Notes: generated by a model from the sequence alone, not told the origin. A stretch of DNA of 64,000 bases from Pseudomonas cuatrocienegasensis (GCF_900110925.1 NZ_FOFP01000008.1:1-64000), one strand, 5' to 3'. Shown: positions 37,959 through 47,349, counted from the first letter of the stretch. Numbers and translations: made by a program.

Positions 37959-38102
37959 TCAGGGCGTGCCCATACCCGCGGCCTGCATAAACTGGCGCAG
38001 CAGCCAGGACACCAGCCCCAGCGCCAACACACTGCCGGTCCAGATCAGCACCAGCCAACCCAAGCGCTGCCAAAACGGTTTTTTCTCGGTGTGCTCGTCC
38101 AT
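37959..38102 (-). CDS. DUF2474-like small membrane subunit of the CioAB oxidase operon
   Basis: A 47-aa ORF starting MDEHTEKKPFWQRLGWLVLI with one membrane helix (LGWLVLIWTGSVLALGLVSWLL). Proteins of this size and form follow bd-type oxidase genes, like CydX or DUF2474, and stabilise the complex. It begins 10 bp after the cioB stop. It is too short for many gene finders but well supported by position and pattern. Confidence 0.8.
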   Translation of the reverse strand: MDEHTEKKPFWQRLGWLVLIWTGSVLALGLVSWLLRQFMQAAGMGTP

Positions 38103-38112
38103 TACGAAGCCC

Positions 38113-39126
38113 TCAATGGTAGCCGTCTTCTTCCGTCACCTTGCCGCGGAACACGTAGTAGCTCCAGGCGGTGTACATCAGGATGAAGGGGATGATCAGC
38201 AGCGCACCAACCAGCATAAAGCCCTGGCTCTGCGGTGGCGCCGAGGCCTCCCAGATGGTCACTGACGGCGGGATGATGTACGGCCACAGGCTGATGCCCA
38301 AACCGCTGTAGCCGAGGAAGATCAGCACCAGGGTGAGGATAAACGGGCTGATATTGGCGTTGCGTGCGATGGCGCGCAGCAACGCCCAGGTCGCCAGCAA
38401 CACCAGCACCGGCACCGGCATAAACAGCAGCAGGTTGGGCATGCTGAACCAGCGCTCGGCAATCGGGCTGTGGGCCAGCGGCGTCCACAGGCTTACCAGC
38501 GCGGTAACGCCGAGCACCACGAACACCAGCGGTCGGGCCAGGTCGTGCATCTGCTGTTGCAGGCGGCCTTCGGTTTTCATGATCAGCCAGGTACAGCCGA
38601 GCAGCGCATAGGCGGCGATCAACGCCACGCCGCAGAACAGCGAGAACGGGGTAAACCAGTCGAAGGCGCCGCCGACAAACTTGCGCTCGACCACCTGAAA
38701 GCCATCGATAAAGGCACCCAGCGCCACCCCCTGGAAGAAGGTCGCAGTCAGCGAGCCGCCGATAAACGCCTTGTCCCACAGGTGGCGCTTCTCGGCCTTG
38801 GCCTTGAAGCGGAACTCGAAGGCCACGCCACGGAAGATCAGCCCCAGCAGCATGAAGATCAGCGGCAGATAAAGCGCGCTAAGCACCACCGAGTAGGCCA
38901 GGGGGAAGGCGCCAAACAGACCGGCACCGCCGAGTACCAGCCAGGTTTCGTTACCGTCCCAGACCGGCGCCACGGTGTTCATCATCACATCGCGCTCGCG
39001 CTCGCTTTTGACGAACGGGAAGAGGATGCCAATGCCCAGGTCGAAGCCATCCATTACCACGTACATCATGATGCTGAAGATAATGATGACGGCCCAGATA
39101 AACGGCAGATCAATGCCCATATTCAA
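38113..39126 (-). CDS. cioB: Cyanide-insensitive (bd-type) quinol oxidase subunit II
   Basis: A 337-aa CydB-family protein with about nine membrane spans. The N-terminal IDLPFIWAVIIIFSIMMYVVMDGFDLGIGILFPF is typical, and ETWLVLGGAGLFGAFPLAY follows. It pairs with subunit I, encoded just upstream with a 4-bp overlap. The combination with a short-Q-loop subunit I and DUF2474 indicates the Cio class found in Pseudomonas. Confidence 0.93.
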   Translation of the reverse strand: MNMGIDLPFIWAVIIIFSIMMYVVMDGFDLGIGILFPFVKSERERDVMMNTVAPVWDGNETWLVLGGAGLFGAFPLAYSVVLSALYLPLIFMLLGLIFRGVAFEFRFKAKAEKRHLWDKAFIGGSLTATFFQGVALGAFIDGFQVVERKFVGGAFDWFTPFSLFCGVALIAAYALLGCTWLIMKTEGRLQQQMHDLARPLVFVVLGVTALVSLWTPLAHSPIAERWFSMPNLLLFMPVPVLVLLATWALLRAIARNANISPFILTLVLIFLGYSGLGISLWPYIIPPSVTIWEASAPPQSQGFMLVGALLIIPFILMYTAWSYYVFRGKVTEEDGYH

Positions 39127-40562
39127 TTCCTCTCGCCCAGGTCGTCGCTTTGACCTTCTTCGAAGCTTTCATCGGCCGCCGACAGCGGCCGCGCCGGGGT
39201 ACGCTTCTGGCCGGGGCCACCGGCGCCTTCTTCCTTGCCTTCGTTGATCACCGGGCCTTTGCGCACCAGACGCATCACGTAGCTGATACCGGCGCCAAAC
39301 AGGGCGAAGTAGACCACCACGAACAACGCCAGGGTCAGGCTCATCTGCGCAAAGCTGTGCCCGGACGAGGCATCGGCGGTGCGCATCAGGCCGTGGACGA
39401 TCCACGGCTGGCGACCGATTTCCGTGGTGTACCAGCCGGCGAGAATCGCGATCACCCCCGACGGGCCCATCCACAGTGCCATATAGAGGAACGCGCGGTT
39501 CTCGTAGAGGCGCCCGCGCATGCGCAGCCACAGGCTCCACAGGCCGGTCAGAATCATCAGCATGCCCAGCGCCACCATCACCCGGAAGGTCCAGAAGACG
39601 ATGGTCGAGTTGGGCCGGTCTTCCTTGGCGAACTCTTTGAGCGCCGGCACTTGCTTGTCCAGGCTGTGGGTCAGGATCAGGCTGCCCAGGGCCGGAATTT
39701 CGATCTTGAAGCGGGTCTCTTCGCGCTCCATGTCCGGCCAGCCGAAGAGGATCAGCGGGGTCGGCTCGTCGCCGACGTTTTCCCAGTGACCTTCGATCGC
39801 GGCGATTTTCGCCGGCTGGTACTTGAGCGTATTGAGGCCGTGGAAGTCGCCGATCACCGCTTGCACTGGCGCTACCAACAGAGCCATCCACATGGCCATC
39901 GACAGCATCTTGCGGATCGCCGGGTTGTCGCGCCCGCGCAGCAGGTGCCAGGCCGCCGAGGCGCCGACGAAGAATGCCGTGGCGAGGAACGCCGCCGTGG
40001 CCATGTGCGCCAGGCGATACGGGAACGAGGGGTTGAACACCACCGCAAACCAGTCGGTGGGGATCACTCGCCCATCGATGATCTCGAAGCCCTGAGGCGT
40101 GTGCATCCAGCTGTTGGAGGCGAGAATCCAGAACGTCGAGATCAGCGTGCCGACGGCCACCATCACCGTGGAGAAGAAGTGCAGGCCAGGCCCTACGCGG
40201 TTCCAGCCGAACAGCATGACGCCGAGAAAGCCCGCTTCGAGGAAGAAGGCGGTGAGCACTTCATAGGTCAGCAGCGGCCCGGTGACCGCGCCGGCAAAAT
40301 CGGAGAACGCGCTCCAGTTGGTGCCGAACTGGTAGGCCATGACCAGGCCAGAGACCACGCCCATGCCGAAGTTCACCGCGAAGATTTTCGCCCAGAAGTG
40401 GTAGAGGTCGCGGTACACCTCTTCGCGGGTTTTCAGCCACAGGCCTTCGAGCACAGCCAGGTAGCTGGCCAGACCGATGGTGATGGCAGGGAAAACGATG
40501 TGAAACGAGATGGTGAAGGCGAACTGGATTCGTGCCAGGTCTAACGCCTCTAAGCCGAACAT
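39123..40562 (-). CDS. cioA: Cyanide-insensitive (bd-type) quinol oxidase subunit I
   Basis: A 479-aa CydA-family subunit carrying the haem groups and quinol site, reducing O2 in the inner membrane. The N-terminus MFGLEALDLARIQFAFTISFHI gives the first haem-ligand histidine region, and GWYTTEIGRQPWIV is the diagnostic GRQPW motif. The segment between helices 6 and 7 is short, as in CioA rather than E. coli CydA. An Anr-like box lies 146 bp upstream. Confidence 0.93.
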   Translation of the reverse strand: MFGLEALDLARIQFAFTISFHIVFPAITIGLASYLAVLEGLWLKTREEVYRDLYHFWAKIFAVNFGMGVVSGLVMAYQFGTNWSAFSDFAGAVTGPLLTYEVLTAFFLEAGFLGVMLFGWNRVGPGLHFFSTVMVAVGTLISTFWILASNSWMHTPQGFEIIDGRVIPTDWFAVVFNPSFPYRLAHMATAAFLATAFFVGASAAWHLLRGRDNPAIRKMLSMAMWMALLVAPVQAVIGDFHGLNTLKYQPAKIAAIEGHWENVGDEPTPLILFGWPDMEREETRFKIEIPALGSLILTHSLDKQVPALKEFAKEDRPNSTIVFWTFRVMVALGMLMILTGLWSLWLRMRGRLYENRAFLYMALWMGPSGVIAILAGWYTTEIGRQPWIVHGLMRTADASSGHSFAQMSLTLALFVVVYFALFGAGISYVMRLVRKGPVINEGKEEGAGGPGQKRTPARPLSAADESFEEGQSDDLGERN

Positions 40563-40870
40563 AGAGCATCCTCGTTCAGGTTAATTCGGAGCACAGCCAT
40601 GTGCACGCTCCGGGAATTGGAGCGCAATCGGATTCAATTGTTCTTGTTTTTTACAATCGACAGGGGACACCAAGGGGTGCCCCACAGCATGAACAGTCAC
40701 TGCGCTGACTGATCTGGATCAATCATAAGCAAATGATACGGCGCACAGACCGCACCAACGCTGTGGTCATTTGTCGCGCGAATGCCAGCACGCCCTGCTT
40801 CCGTACCGAGGAAAATGATAGGCTGCTACCTACTTGCCCCTACCTTGCGCCCTCACGCTAAGCGATCGCC
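40563..40870. other. Divergent regulatory region between cioA and MFS gene
   Basis: 308 bp with no supported gene. It holds the Anr/Fnr-like site at 40709-40722 and presumably the promoters of both divergent units. Confidence 0.5.
40709..40722. promoter_or_regulatory. Anr/Fnr-type box
   Basis: CTGATCTGGATCAA matches the TTGAT-N4-ATCAA consensus at 9 of 10 specified positions. In Pseudomonas, Anr represses cio at low oxygen, which fits its position upstream of cioA. Confidence 0.65.
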
Positions 40871-42115
40871 ATGTCCGTCCACGGTACTTTGCTGCTGCGC
40901 CACCATCGCCCCTTTATCGCCTTCTGGCTGGCGCGGGTGTTCACCGCCAGCGGCTTCCAGATGCTTACCGTGGCCATCGGCTGGCAGATGTATTCACTGA
41001 CCGGCAGCGTGCTCGACCTTGGCCTGGTCGGCCTGATCGAGTTCCTGCCGAAGATCCTGTTTATCCTGATCACCGGCCATGTGGCCGATCGCTTTGACCG
41101 GCGCAAGGTCGCGGCCCTGTGCCAGAGCGCTCAGGGCCTGGTCGCGCTGGGGTTGCTGATCGGCACCACGGTCGACGGCATCAGCCGCGAGACGATCTTC
41201 CTGATCGCCTTTTTACTCGGCACCGCCCGCGCCTTCGAGATGCCGACCACCCAGGCGCTGCTGCCGAATATCGTGCCGCCGGGCCTGTTCCCGGCTGCCG
41301 TAGCGGCCTCCGCTTCGGCGATGCAGAGCGCCACCATAGTCGCGCCCGCCCTCGGCGGCCTGCTCTACGCCCTCGGCGCCGGCTGGGTCTATGGCCCGGC
41401 CACGCTGCTGTACGTGATTGCTCTGAGCCTGATGCTGAGCCTGCCGGCGCAGCAGAAACCGCTGAAACAGAAGATATCCGTCGAGTCGCTGCTGGCCGGT
41501 TTTCGCTTTATACGCAGCCGCGCGGATGTGTTTGGCGCGGTGTCGATGGACATGGTCGCCGTACTGCTCGGCGGCGCCACGGCGCTGCTGCCAGTGTTCG
41601 CCAAGGACATCCTGCTCACCGGCCCCTGGGGCCTGGGCTTGCTGCGTTCGGCACCGGCGGTGGGCGCCTTGCTGATGTCGATCTACCTGGCACGTCATCC
41701 CATCGAGCGGCGAGTCGGCCCGGTGATGTTCAGCTCGGTGGCGATCTTCGGCGTGGCGACCATCGGCTTCGGCCTGTCCACTTCACTGTGGTTCAGCCTG
41801 GTGACCCTGGTGCTGCTGGGCGCGGCAGACATGATCAGCATGGTCATCCGCGGCGCCTTCGTGCAGCTGCAGACGCCGGACGAAATGCGCGGCCGGGTCG
41901 GCGCGGTAAACGGCTTGTTCATCGGCGCCTCCAACCAGCTCGGCGACTTCCGTGCCGGGCTCACCGCCAGTTGGTTCGGCACCGTGCCAGCGGTGCTGAT
42001 CGGCGGCGTTGGCGCCATCGTCGTCACCGGCCTGTGGATCAAGCTGTTCCCAACCCTGGCGCGCCGTGACCATATGCACGAACCGACCACAGAGCACGCA
42101 GCCAAGGTGTTATAG
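40871..42115 (+). CDS. MFS transporter, EntS-like
   Basis: 414 aa with about 12 membrane spans. The loop 2-3 signature is ITGHVADRFDRRKVAALC (about residues 60-77), followed by the long hydrophobic half typical of the DHA3/EntS-like exporters (IGWQMYSLTGSVLDLGLVGLIEFLPKI). Its substrate is unknown. The C-terminus is hydrophilic (RRDHMHEPTTEHAAKVL). It stands alone, divergent from cioA and convergent with the J-domain/HscC unit. Confidence 0.82.
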   Translation: MSVHGTLLLRHHRPFIAFWLARVFTASGFQMLTVAIGWQMYSLTGSVLDLGLVGLIEFLPKILFILITGHVADRFDRRKVAALCQSAQGLVALGLLIGTTVDGISRETIFLIAFLLGTARAFEMPTTQALLPNIVPPGLFPAAVAASASAMQSATIVAPALGGLLYALGAGWVYGPATLLYVIALSLMLSLPAQQKPLKQKISVESLLAGFRFIRSRADVFGAVSMDMVAVLLGGATALLPVFAKDILLTGPWGLGLLRSAPAVGALLMSIYLARHPIERRVGPVMFSSVAIFGVATIGFGLSTSLWFSLVTLVLLGAADMISMVIRGAFVQLQTPDEMRGRVGAVNGLFIGASNQLGDFRAGLTASWFGTVPAVLIGGVGAIVVTGLWIKLFPTLARRDHMHEPTTEHAAKVL

Positions 42116-42119
42116 CAAA

Positions 42120-42176
42120 AGTGGCCAAATCCGGATTTTGTGCAGTAGAACAGTGTTAAGTCCGACAGGCTGCTAG
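42120..42176. repeat. MITE-like element, family 2, half copy (inverted)
   Basis: Its reverse complement reads CTAGCAGCCTGTCGGACTTA, then ACACTGTTCTACTGC, then GGATTTGGCCA. It matches the left part of the element at 35364-35420 closely, while the other end is absent. Its terminal CTAG overlaps the end of the J-domain gene and supplies the TAG stop. Confidence 0.75.
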
Positions 42177-43891
42177 GCTAAGGCTTCTTGTAGACTTTTC
42201 ATTGCGTTTTCATAGCCTTGCTGCAATGCATCGCCAGAATCCAGGCCCTCGTGCAATACCTCCAACGGACGACTAGCCGTTGCCTCATGCTCCTGCCGTT
42301 TCGACTCAATCAGCAGCCGTGACAGAACGAACGCTAGCGTCAGAATCAGCAGCCATAGCAGAATCTGCTTGCCCAGCGGCGCCACCCTGCGCCAGATAAC
42401 AATCAACCAGGCTGCCGGCAAACCGTCTCGCGTGGCGACATTGACGAATTGCACACACAAGGCAAATGTCAGCAACGCGAATACTGGGGCGTAGAGCAGA
42501 TCCCCCGCCCAGCTGAATGTCAGCCCAGCCAATACCGCACTGGGCACGATGTGGCGCAACACGAGGATACCCGTGCCTCGACGTGCCCAACTCGCCGGTA
42601 ATAACCACTGACTGAGCGTCACGTCGAACAGTGTCTGCCATCGGGCAAACCGGTTCCAGCCCTTCGCGAAGAACCTGAGCATGACCACCAGGGTGGTCGC
42701 GAGGACCGACACAATGCACAGCGTCATGGCCAGATCGGCGAAGCCTTCGACGCCTTTATCCTTTTTCAGCACGATCAACAGCAACAGTACCAGGCTGATA
42801 CCAGCCCACAGCAGCGGGTAGAGTTGGCGCCAACCACGGCCAGGACGCCATGCACGCCACTGCTGCAGATAGGACACGCCCAGTAGCTCGAGCAGCCCAC
42901 TGCTGCCCTGCAGCTCCAGACGCCTGGCCAGTGACTCACAGGCCTGCCAGTCCGCCTCCTCGAAAGCATCGGTCAGTTTCCGGCGCTCGGCGTCGCTCAA
43001 TGGTTTGAATAACAGCCATGCAGCGCGGGCCTGAGCGTATTCAGGCCGCGCCTCGTCCAGCAGACGGCGCAGCTCATCGCGCAGAGCCAGCCCATCGCAG
43101 CGCAAACACAAACGCTCCCAGCGCTGGCGGTCGCACGGTATCTGGCCTTGCCCTTCATCCCAGCCAAGGAGTTGGCATAGCCCATCGAAGAATATCAGCG
43201 ACCAGCCATCGCCCTCTTCCAGCAACGCCAACAGCTCCTGCTGCGCGTGACTGCGCCGGTCGAAGGGTTGCAGCCATGCCTCAGCAAGCAACTGCTGAAC
43301 GTCGTCGAGAACGGCGCGTTCCTGCCCCGCATTGAGCTGCTGCCGCCACGCGCACAGCGCTGAATCGAACACGCGCATGGCAAGGATATTCATGTGGACC
43401 AAAGGCAGGTAATCGGCCTGCCAGGGCGTTAGCCACTGCAAGCGAACCATGGCCCAGCGCAGGATCGCCAACCCGTCTTCGCCGGGCGCCTGGCAGCGCG
43501 TCAATAAATGCCGCTGCAAGGCTGGCTCAAGCCCCTGCTCACGGGCAGCGGCCAACGCCTCGTCAAGCGATGCCGACTGTTCGAGCAGACGCTCGGCGCG
43601 ATCATCCTCAAGGGTTTCCACTGGCGCCGGCTGAAGCTGGATTAGCGTTTCATCGCCCCGCGTGGCGAGAGCAGACAGCGAGTGCTGCGCAGGTGCACGT
43701 GCCGGGTCAACCGGCTCGCGCACATTGCCCTCGGCAAGCAGCAGAGCCTGTTCATAGGCTTCGCGCAGGCGCTGAAAAGCCTCGGCGTCTTCATCCGGCC
43801 GATGAGTCTTGAGCAATTGTGCGTAACGGCGCTTGATGCTGCGCGTGTCGGCATCAGCATCCAGGCCGAGCAGGCTCCATGGGCTCACCAC
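42173..43891 (-). CDS. Membrane J-domain protein, second of a tandem pair (HscC partner)
   Basis: 572 aa from GTG 43891; GTG 43888 directly after is equally possible. The first ~55 residues are a short J-domain (PWSLLGLDADADTRSIKRRY ... HRPDEDAEAFQRLREAYEQA) in which the usual HPD reads RPD. A long soluble region with many Trp/Glu/Leu residues follows. The C-terminal ~220 residues hold four to five membrane helices (LLWAGISLVLLLLIVL, AMTLCIVSVLATTLVVML, ILLWLLILTLAFVLSRLL). The start overlaps the stop of the first copy (GTGGTGA), and its TAG stop lies in a mini-element. The upstream in-frame extension to 44191 overlaps the neighbour and is rejected. Confidence 0.85.
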   Translation of the reverse strand: MVSPWSLLGLDADADTRSIKRRYAQLLKTHRPDEDAEAFQRLREAYEQALLLAEGNVREPVDPARAPAQHSLSALATRGDETLIQLQPAPVETLEDDRAERLLEQSASLDEALAAAREQGLEPALQRHLLTRCQAPGEDGLAILRWAMVRLQWLTPWQADYLPLVHMNILAMRVFDSALCAWRQQLNAGQERAVLDDVQQLLAEAWLQPFDRRSHAQQELLALLEEGDGWSLIFFDGLCQLLGWDEGQGQIPCDRQRWERLCLRCDGLALRDELRRLLDEARPEYAQARAAWLLFKPLSDAERRKLTDAFEEADWQACESLARRLELQGSSGLLELLGVSYLQQWRAWRPGRGWRQLYPLLWAGISLVLLLLIVLKKDKGVEGFADLAMTLCIVSVLATTLVVMLRFFAKGWNRFARWQTLFDVTLSQWLLPASWARRGTGILVLRHIVPSAVLAGLTFSWAGDLLYAPVFALLTFALCVQFVNVATRDGLPAAWLIVIWRRVAPLGKQILLWLLILTLAFVLSRLLIESKRQEHEATASRPLEVLHEGLDSGDALQQGYENAMKSLQEALA

Positions 43892-45429
43892 TCGGCCGGC
43901 CTGCTGTAGTCGGTCCGGAACAACCGGCGTTTGAACAGCGCCAAGCGCGGCCACGGTGAGCGACCACTGCCGACAAGGAGCAGAAACACTAGCTGCAAGG
44001 CGAACGCAACAGCAAACACCACGCGACTCTCCAGCATATCGGGCGCGAAAAAGGCAACCAGCGCCGCGAACAATGCCGCAGGCACACCATGGCGCAACAG
44101 CAGCATGCCAGCGCCATGATCGCGCCACGCTGCCGGTAGCAAAAGGCGGCTTAGCCGCACGTCGAGCGCAGTAAGAAACCGCGCCAGCCAACTCCAGCTA
44201 CGAACCAGGCAGACGAGTATGGCGATCAGCCCCAGGCTGGTTATCAGGCTATTGAATACCAGTTGAGACATCTCGCTGGAGCGCGCTGCAACAGCTCCCG
44301 AACCGTACAGGGCATCGCCAAACAGGGCAGCGAACAGCAGCAGCCAGGCATAAGCTGCTGCTGGCGCCGTCCATTTGCGCGGCTGCCAGCGGCGCCAGCC
44401 ATCTGGAGTTGCTAACCCGAGCTGGGCCGGCAAATCGGGATAACGCGCGTTCAGCAACTCATCCAATGCCTCGCAGGCCTGCCAGTCGTTCTCGCTAAAC
44501 TGATCGACCAGTCGCCTGCACTCGCGCTCGGTCAAGGGCTTGAGTAACAGCCAGGCGGCGCGCTGCTCGGCATTCAGCGGCCAGAACTCTTGTAAATGCT
44601 GCTGCAGACGCTGCCCCGCCGCCTCGCGTTCACAACGCCAGCAGAGGCTGTACCAGCGTTCAGCGGAGCAAGGCAGTTCGCCCTTCTCCTCCTCCCAGCC
44701 AAACAGCTTTCCCAGCCGCTCAAAAAACGCGGCGGACCACTGCTCGGTCGACTCAAGCATGTGGATCAGCCCAAGTTGCAGTTGCAGGCGACGGTCGAAC
44801 GACTGCAACCAGTCGCTCACCACCAGCGCGGCAACAGCTTCCAGCACGGCGCGCTCCTCGCCCGCCTGCAAACGCCGTTGCAGTTGCTCCAACTCCAGAG
44901 CCAGCAGCCGCACAGCCAGGTCATTGAGAGCAGCCTGCGGCAGGTAGTCCGCCTGCCAGGGCGACAGCCAGTGCAACTGCTGCATGCACCAACGCAAGGT
45001 GATCACGCCTTGCTCATCGAAAGGCATACAGCGTGAGAGCAGGTAGCGCTGAAAGTCGGCATCCAGCCCTTGCGCTCGCGCTTGCCGAAACGCCTCATCC
45101 AGCGACGGGCAGGCCTCAAGCAATTGCCTAATGCGGGCCTGAGCATCCACCGCTATTGTCGCCACATTGGGTGCAGTCAACGCCTGCGCCAGGTCTGCAG
45201 AACGGTGCAGCTCAGCGCGGCCTTGTGCAGGCATGGCAAGCGCATCGTCTGGATTGACGTCTTGGCGGGCAATAGCCAGCGTCATGGCCCACTCATAGGC
45301 CTCGCGCAGGCGCTGGAAAGCCTCGGCATCTTCGTCCGGGCGGTGTTGTTTGAGCAGTTGGGCGTAACGGCGCTTGATGCTGCGCGTGTCGACATCGGCA
45401 TCCAGGCCGAGCAGGCTCCAGGGATTCAT
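43885..45429 (-). CDS. Membrane J-domain protein, first of a tandem pair (HscC partner)
   Basis: 514 aa. The J-domain (PWSLLGLDADVDTRSIKRRY ... KQHRPDEDAEAF) is almost identical to that of the next gene, with the same HPD to RPD change. The middle region resembles its paralogue more weakly (ITLRWCMQQLHWLSPWQADYL against LRWAMVRLQWLTPWQADYL). Four membrane helices lie in the last third. ATG 45429 has GAGGTG 4-5 nt upstream, only 7 bp after the HscC stop. In E. coli, HscC works with membrane J-proteins DjlB/DjlC; these two are plausible counterparts. Confidence 0.85.
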   Translation of the reverse strand: MNPWSLLGLDADVDTRSIKRRYAQLLKQHRPDEDAEAFQRLREAYEWAMTLAIARQDVNPDDALAMPAQGRAELHRSADLAQALTAPNVATIAVDAQARIRQLLEACPSLDEAFRQARAQGLDADFQRYLLSRCMPFDEQGVITLRWCMQQLHWLSPWQADYLPQAALNDLAVRLLALELEQLQRRLQAGEERAVLEAVAALVVSDWLQSFDRRLQLQLGLIHMLESTEQWSAAFFERLGKLFGWEEEKGELPCSAERWYSLCWRCEREAAGQRLQQHLQEFWPLNAEQRAAWLLLKPLTERECRRLVDQFSENDWQACEALDELLNARYPDLPAQLGLATPDGWRRWQPRKWTAPAAAYAWLLLFAALFGDALYGSGAVAARSSEMSQLVFNSLITSLGLIAILVCLVRSWSWLARFLTALDVRLSRLLLPAAWRDHGAGMLLLRHGVPAALFAALVAFFAPDMLESRVVFAVAFALQLVFLLLVGSGRSPWPRLALFKRRLFRTDYSRPAEW

Positions 45430-45436
45430 GGGCACC

Positions 45437-47128
45437 TCAGTAGCCGTTTTCGATGGAGTCCAGATTCGCTAACAGCGCGCTACGCGACTCGCGGATCTCG
45501 CGCTCGTCTTGGCGCTCCAGGATGCTGGCGAAATGCGCGGCCAATTGGCCGATGTGCTCGCGCAGGTCGCCCAGGCTTTCCTGGTAGAGGCGTTCCATCC
45601 GCGCCATCAGCACACTGTTGACCTGCTGATCGCGCGGGTGCACCTTCAACGCCTGCAGCGCCTGGAAGCGCTCGGCGATTTCCTCGGGGCTGAGCACGCC
45701 GGGGTTATTCTCGATCACGAGACGCTGACTGACCCCAGTCAGCGGGGTGTCCACCTGGGCCTCGAGCAGGCCGTTGATGTCGTAGGTGAAGCGGATATCC
45801 AGCGACACTTCACCAGCCGGGCGTGGCGGTACCTCAATGTCCAATTCGCCGAGAAAGATATTGTTGGCCACCAACCGGCTTTCACCTTGAAAGATCCGCA
45901 CGCTGACCTGTTTCTGCCCGTCACGGAGTGTCTGCACGCTCTTCACCCGGCTGACAGGCACCACACTGTTACGCTCGATGATTGGCAGGTAATGACCGTT
46001 TTCAAGCTGGTTGCCGACCTCTCTGGAAATCTCCACGCCCAGGCTATAAGGACAGACATCGGTCAGCACCACCTCCTCCAGCGATGCGTCGCGCGCCTTG
46101 AGCGCGGCCTGGATGGCAGCGCCCTGGGCGATCACCTCGTCCGGATTGAGACTCATCGACGGGAAGCGTCCAAACAGGCTGGCCACCAGTTTACGCACCA
46201 AGGGCATGCGCGTAGTGCCGCCGACCAGCAGCACCTCGTCGAGGTCGGCCACCTTGATCCGCGCATCGCGTAGCGCCCGTTCGATAGGCGCGCGCAGGCG
46301 ATCGAGCAGTGGCCCGCAGATATGCAACAGCTGCTCCTGGCTTATCGACTGCAGCCACTCGCGGCCATCCTCACGCAACTGGAAGCTGGCCTGGGTCTGC
46401 TGGCCCAGCACATGCCGTACACGCTGGGCCTCACGGCGCAGGCGTTGGCGGATAGTCGGCAGGCTGGCATCGGGCAAACCCTGCCCTGCCTGCTCGGCCA
46501 GAAAGTGGCTGACCAGCGCATCATCGAAGTCCTCGCCGCCGAGAAAGTTATCGCCAGCACTGGCGCGCACTTCCATGATGCCGTCGAACAGTTCCAGTAC
46601 CGACACGTCAAAGGTGCCACCACCCAGGTCGAACACCAGAAAGGTTGCCTCGCCCTTTTGGTGCAGGCCGTAGGCCAGGGCTGCAGCAGTGGGTTCGTTG
46701 ATCAGTTTTTCGACCTTGAGTCCGGCCAGTTCGCCCGCGATACGCGTGGCCTTGCGCTGGGCGTCACTGAAATAGGCCGGCACGCTGATCACCGCCTCAC
46801 TGATCGGCTGCCCGTAGGCTCGTTCGACGTCTTCTTTAAGGCTGCGTAGCACCAGCGCCGAGAGTTCTTCGGGGCGGAACGAGCGCTCACCCAGGCGGGT
46901 GTCCTGGGCGCTGCCCATCTGCCGCTTGAATAAGGCAGTGGTGAGCTGCGGATGGGTTTGCAGCCGTTCGCGGGCGATATCGCCGACGATCAACTGACCA
47001 TCGTTGTCTAGCCCAACCACGCTGGGGGTCAGCAGGCTGCCGAGGGCATTGGGAACCAGCCGGGCGGCTTCGCCGTCCCAGACTGCAACCAGGCTGTTGG
47101 TGGTACCAAGGTCTATTCCGATGATCAT
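45437..47128 (-). CDS. hscC: HscC-type Hsp70 chaperone
   Basis: 563 aa, shorter than DnaK, as is usual for HscC. The ATPase domain (about 1-365) has IIGIDLGTTNSLVAVWDG, VISVPAYFSDAQRKATRIAG, FDLGGGTFDVSVLEL and VLLVGGTTRMPLVRKL. The substrate-binding beta domain follows, and the helical lid is truncated. It heads a three-gene unit with the two membrane J-domain proteins, so it probably acts at the inner membrane on a specialised set of clients. AAGGAG lies 11 nt upstream of the ATG. Confidence 0.93.
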   Translation of the reverse strand: MIIGIDLGTTNSLVAVWDGEAARLVPNALGSLLTPSVVGLDNDGQLIVGDIARERLQTHPQLTTALFKRQMGSAQDTRLGERSFRPEELSALVLRSLKEDVERAYGQPISEAVISVPAYFSDAQRKATRIAGELAGLKVEKLINEPTAAALAYGLHQKGEATFLVFDLGGGTFDVSVLELFDGIMEVRASAGDNFLGGEDFDDALVSHFLAEQAGQGLPDASLPTIRQRLRREAQRVRHVLGQQTQASFQLREDGREWLQSISQEQLLHICGPLLDRLRAPIERALRDARIKVADLDEVLLVGGTTRMPLVRKLVASLFGRFPSMSLNPDEVIAQGAAIQAALKARDASLEEVVLTDVCPYSLGVEISREVGNQLENGHYLPIIERNSVVPVSRVKSVQTLRDGQKQVSVRIFQGESRLVANNIFLGELDIEVPPRPAGEVSLDIRFTYDINGLLEAQVDTPLTGVSQRLVIENNPGVLSPEEIAERFQALQALKVHPRDQQVNSVLMARMERLYQESLGDLREHIGQLAAHFASILERQDEREIRESRSALLANLDSIENGY

Positions 47129-47303
47129 CTGGCCGCGGGCTCCTTATGCGATGTGTCACGGCCTCGAATCGCGTGTATTCATCGGCCAGCACTCTATTAC
47201 AGCGGCCCAGCTCTGGACAGTAAAGTGCTTTAAGTGCGCAACCGACTCCAGCCCTCAGTCTGTGAGAATCTTCACCAGCGCTGCTCGGCTGCTGGTCGAC
47301 CGT

Positions 47304-47325
47304 CAACGCCCAAAGCCGGGCGTTG
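47304..47325. other. Hairpin downstream of the DJ-1 gene
   Basis: CAACGCCC ... GGGCGTTG with a short AAAGCC loop, 25 bp beyond the end of the DJ-1 gene and within the gap to hscC. No T-run follows, so its terminator role is uncertain. Confidence 0.4.
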
Positions 47326-47349
47326 AACGCCGGATTGGCAGTTGCGCAG

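Noticed and set aside
43892..44191. 100-residue N-terminal extension of the second J-domain protein
   Set aside because: It lies entirely within the coding region of the first J-domain gene in another frame; the paralogue starts at the PWSLLGLD segment.
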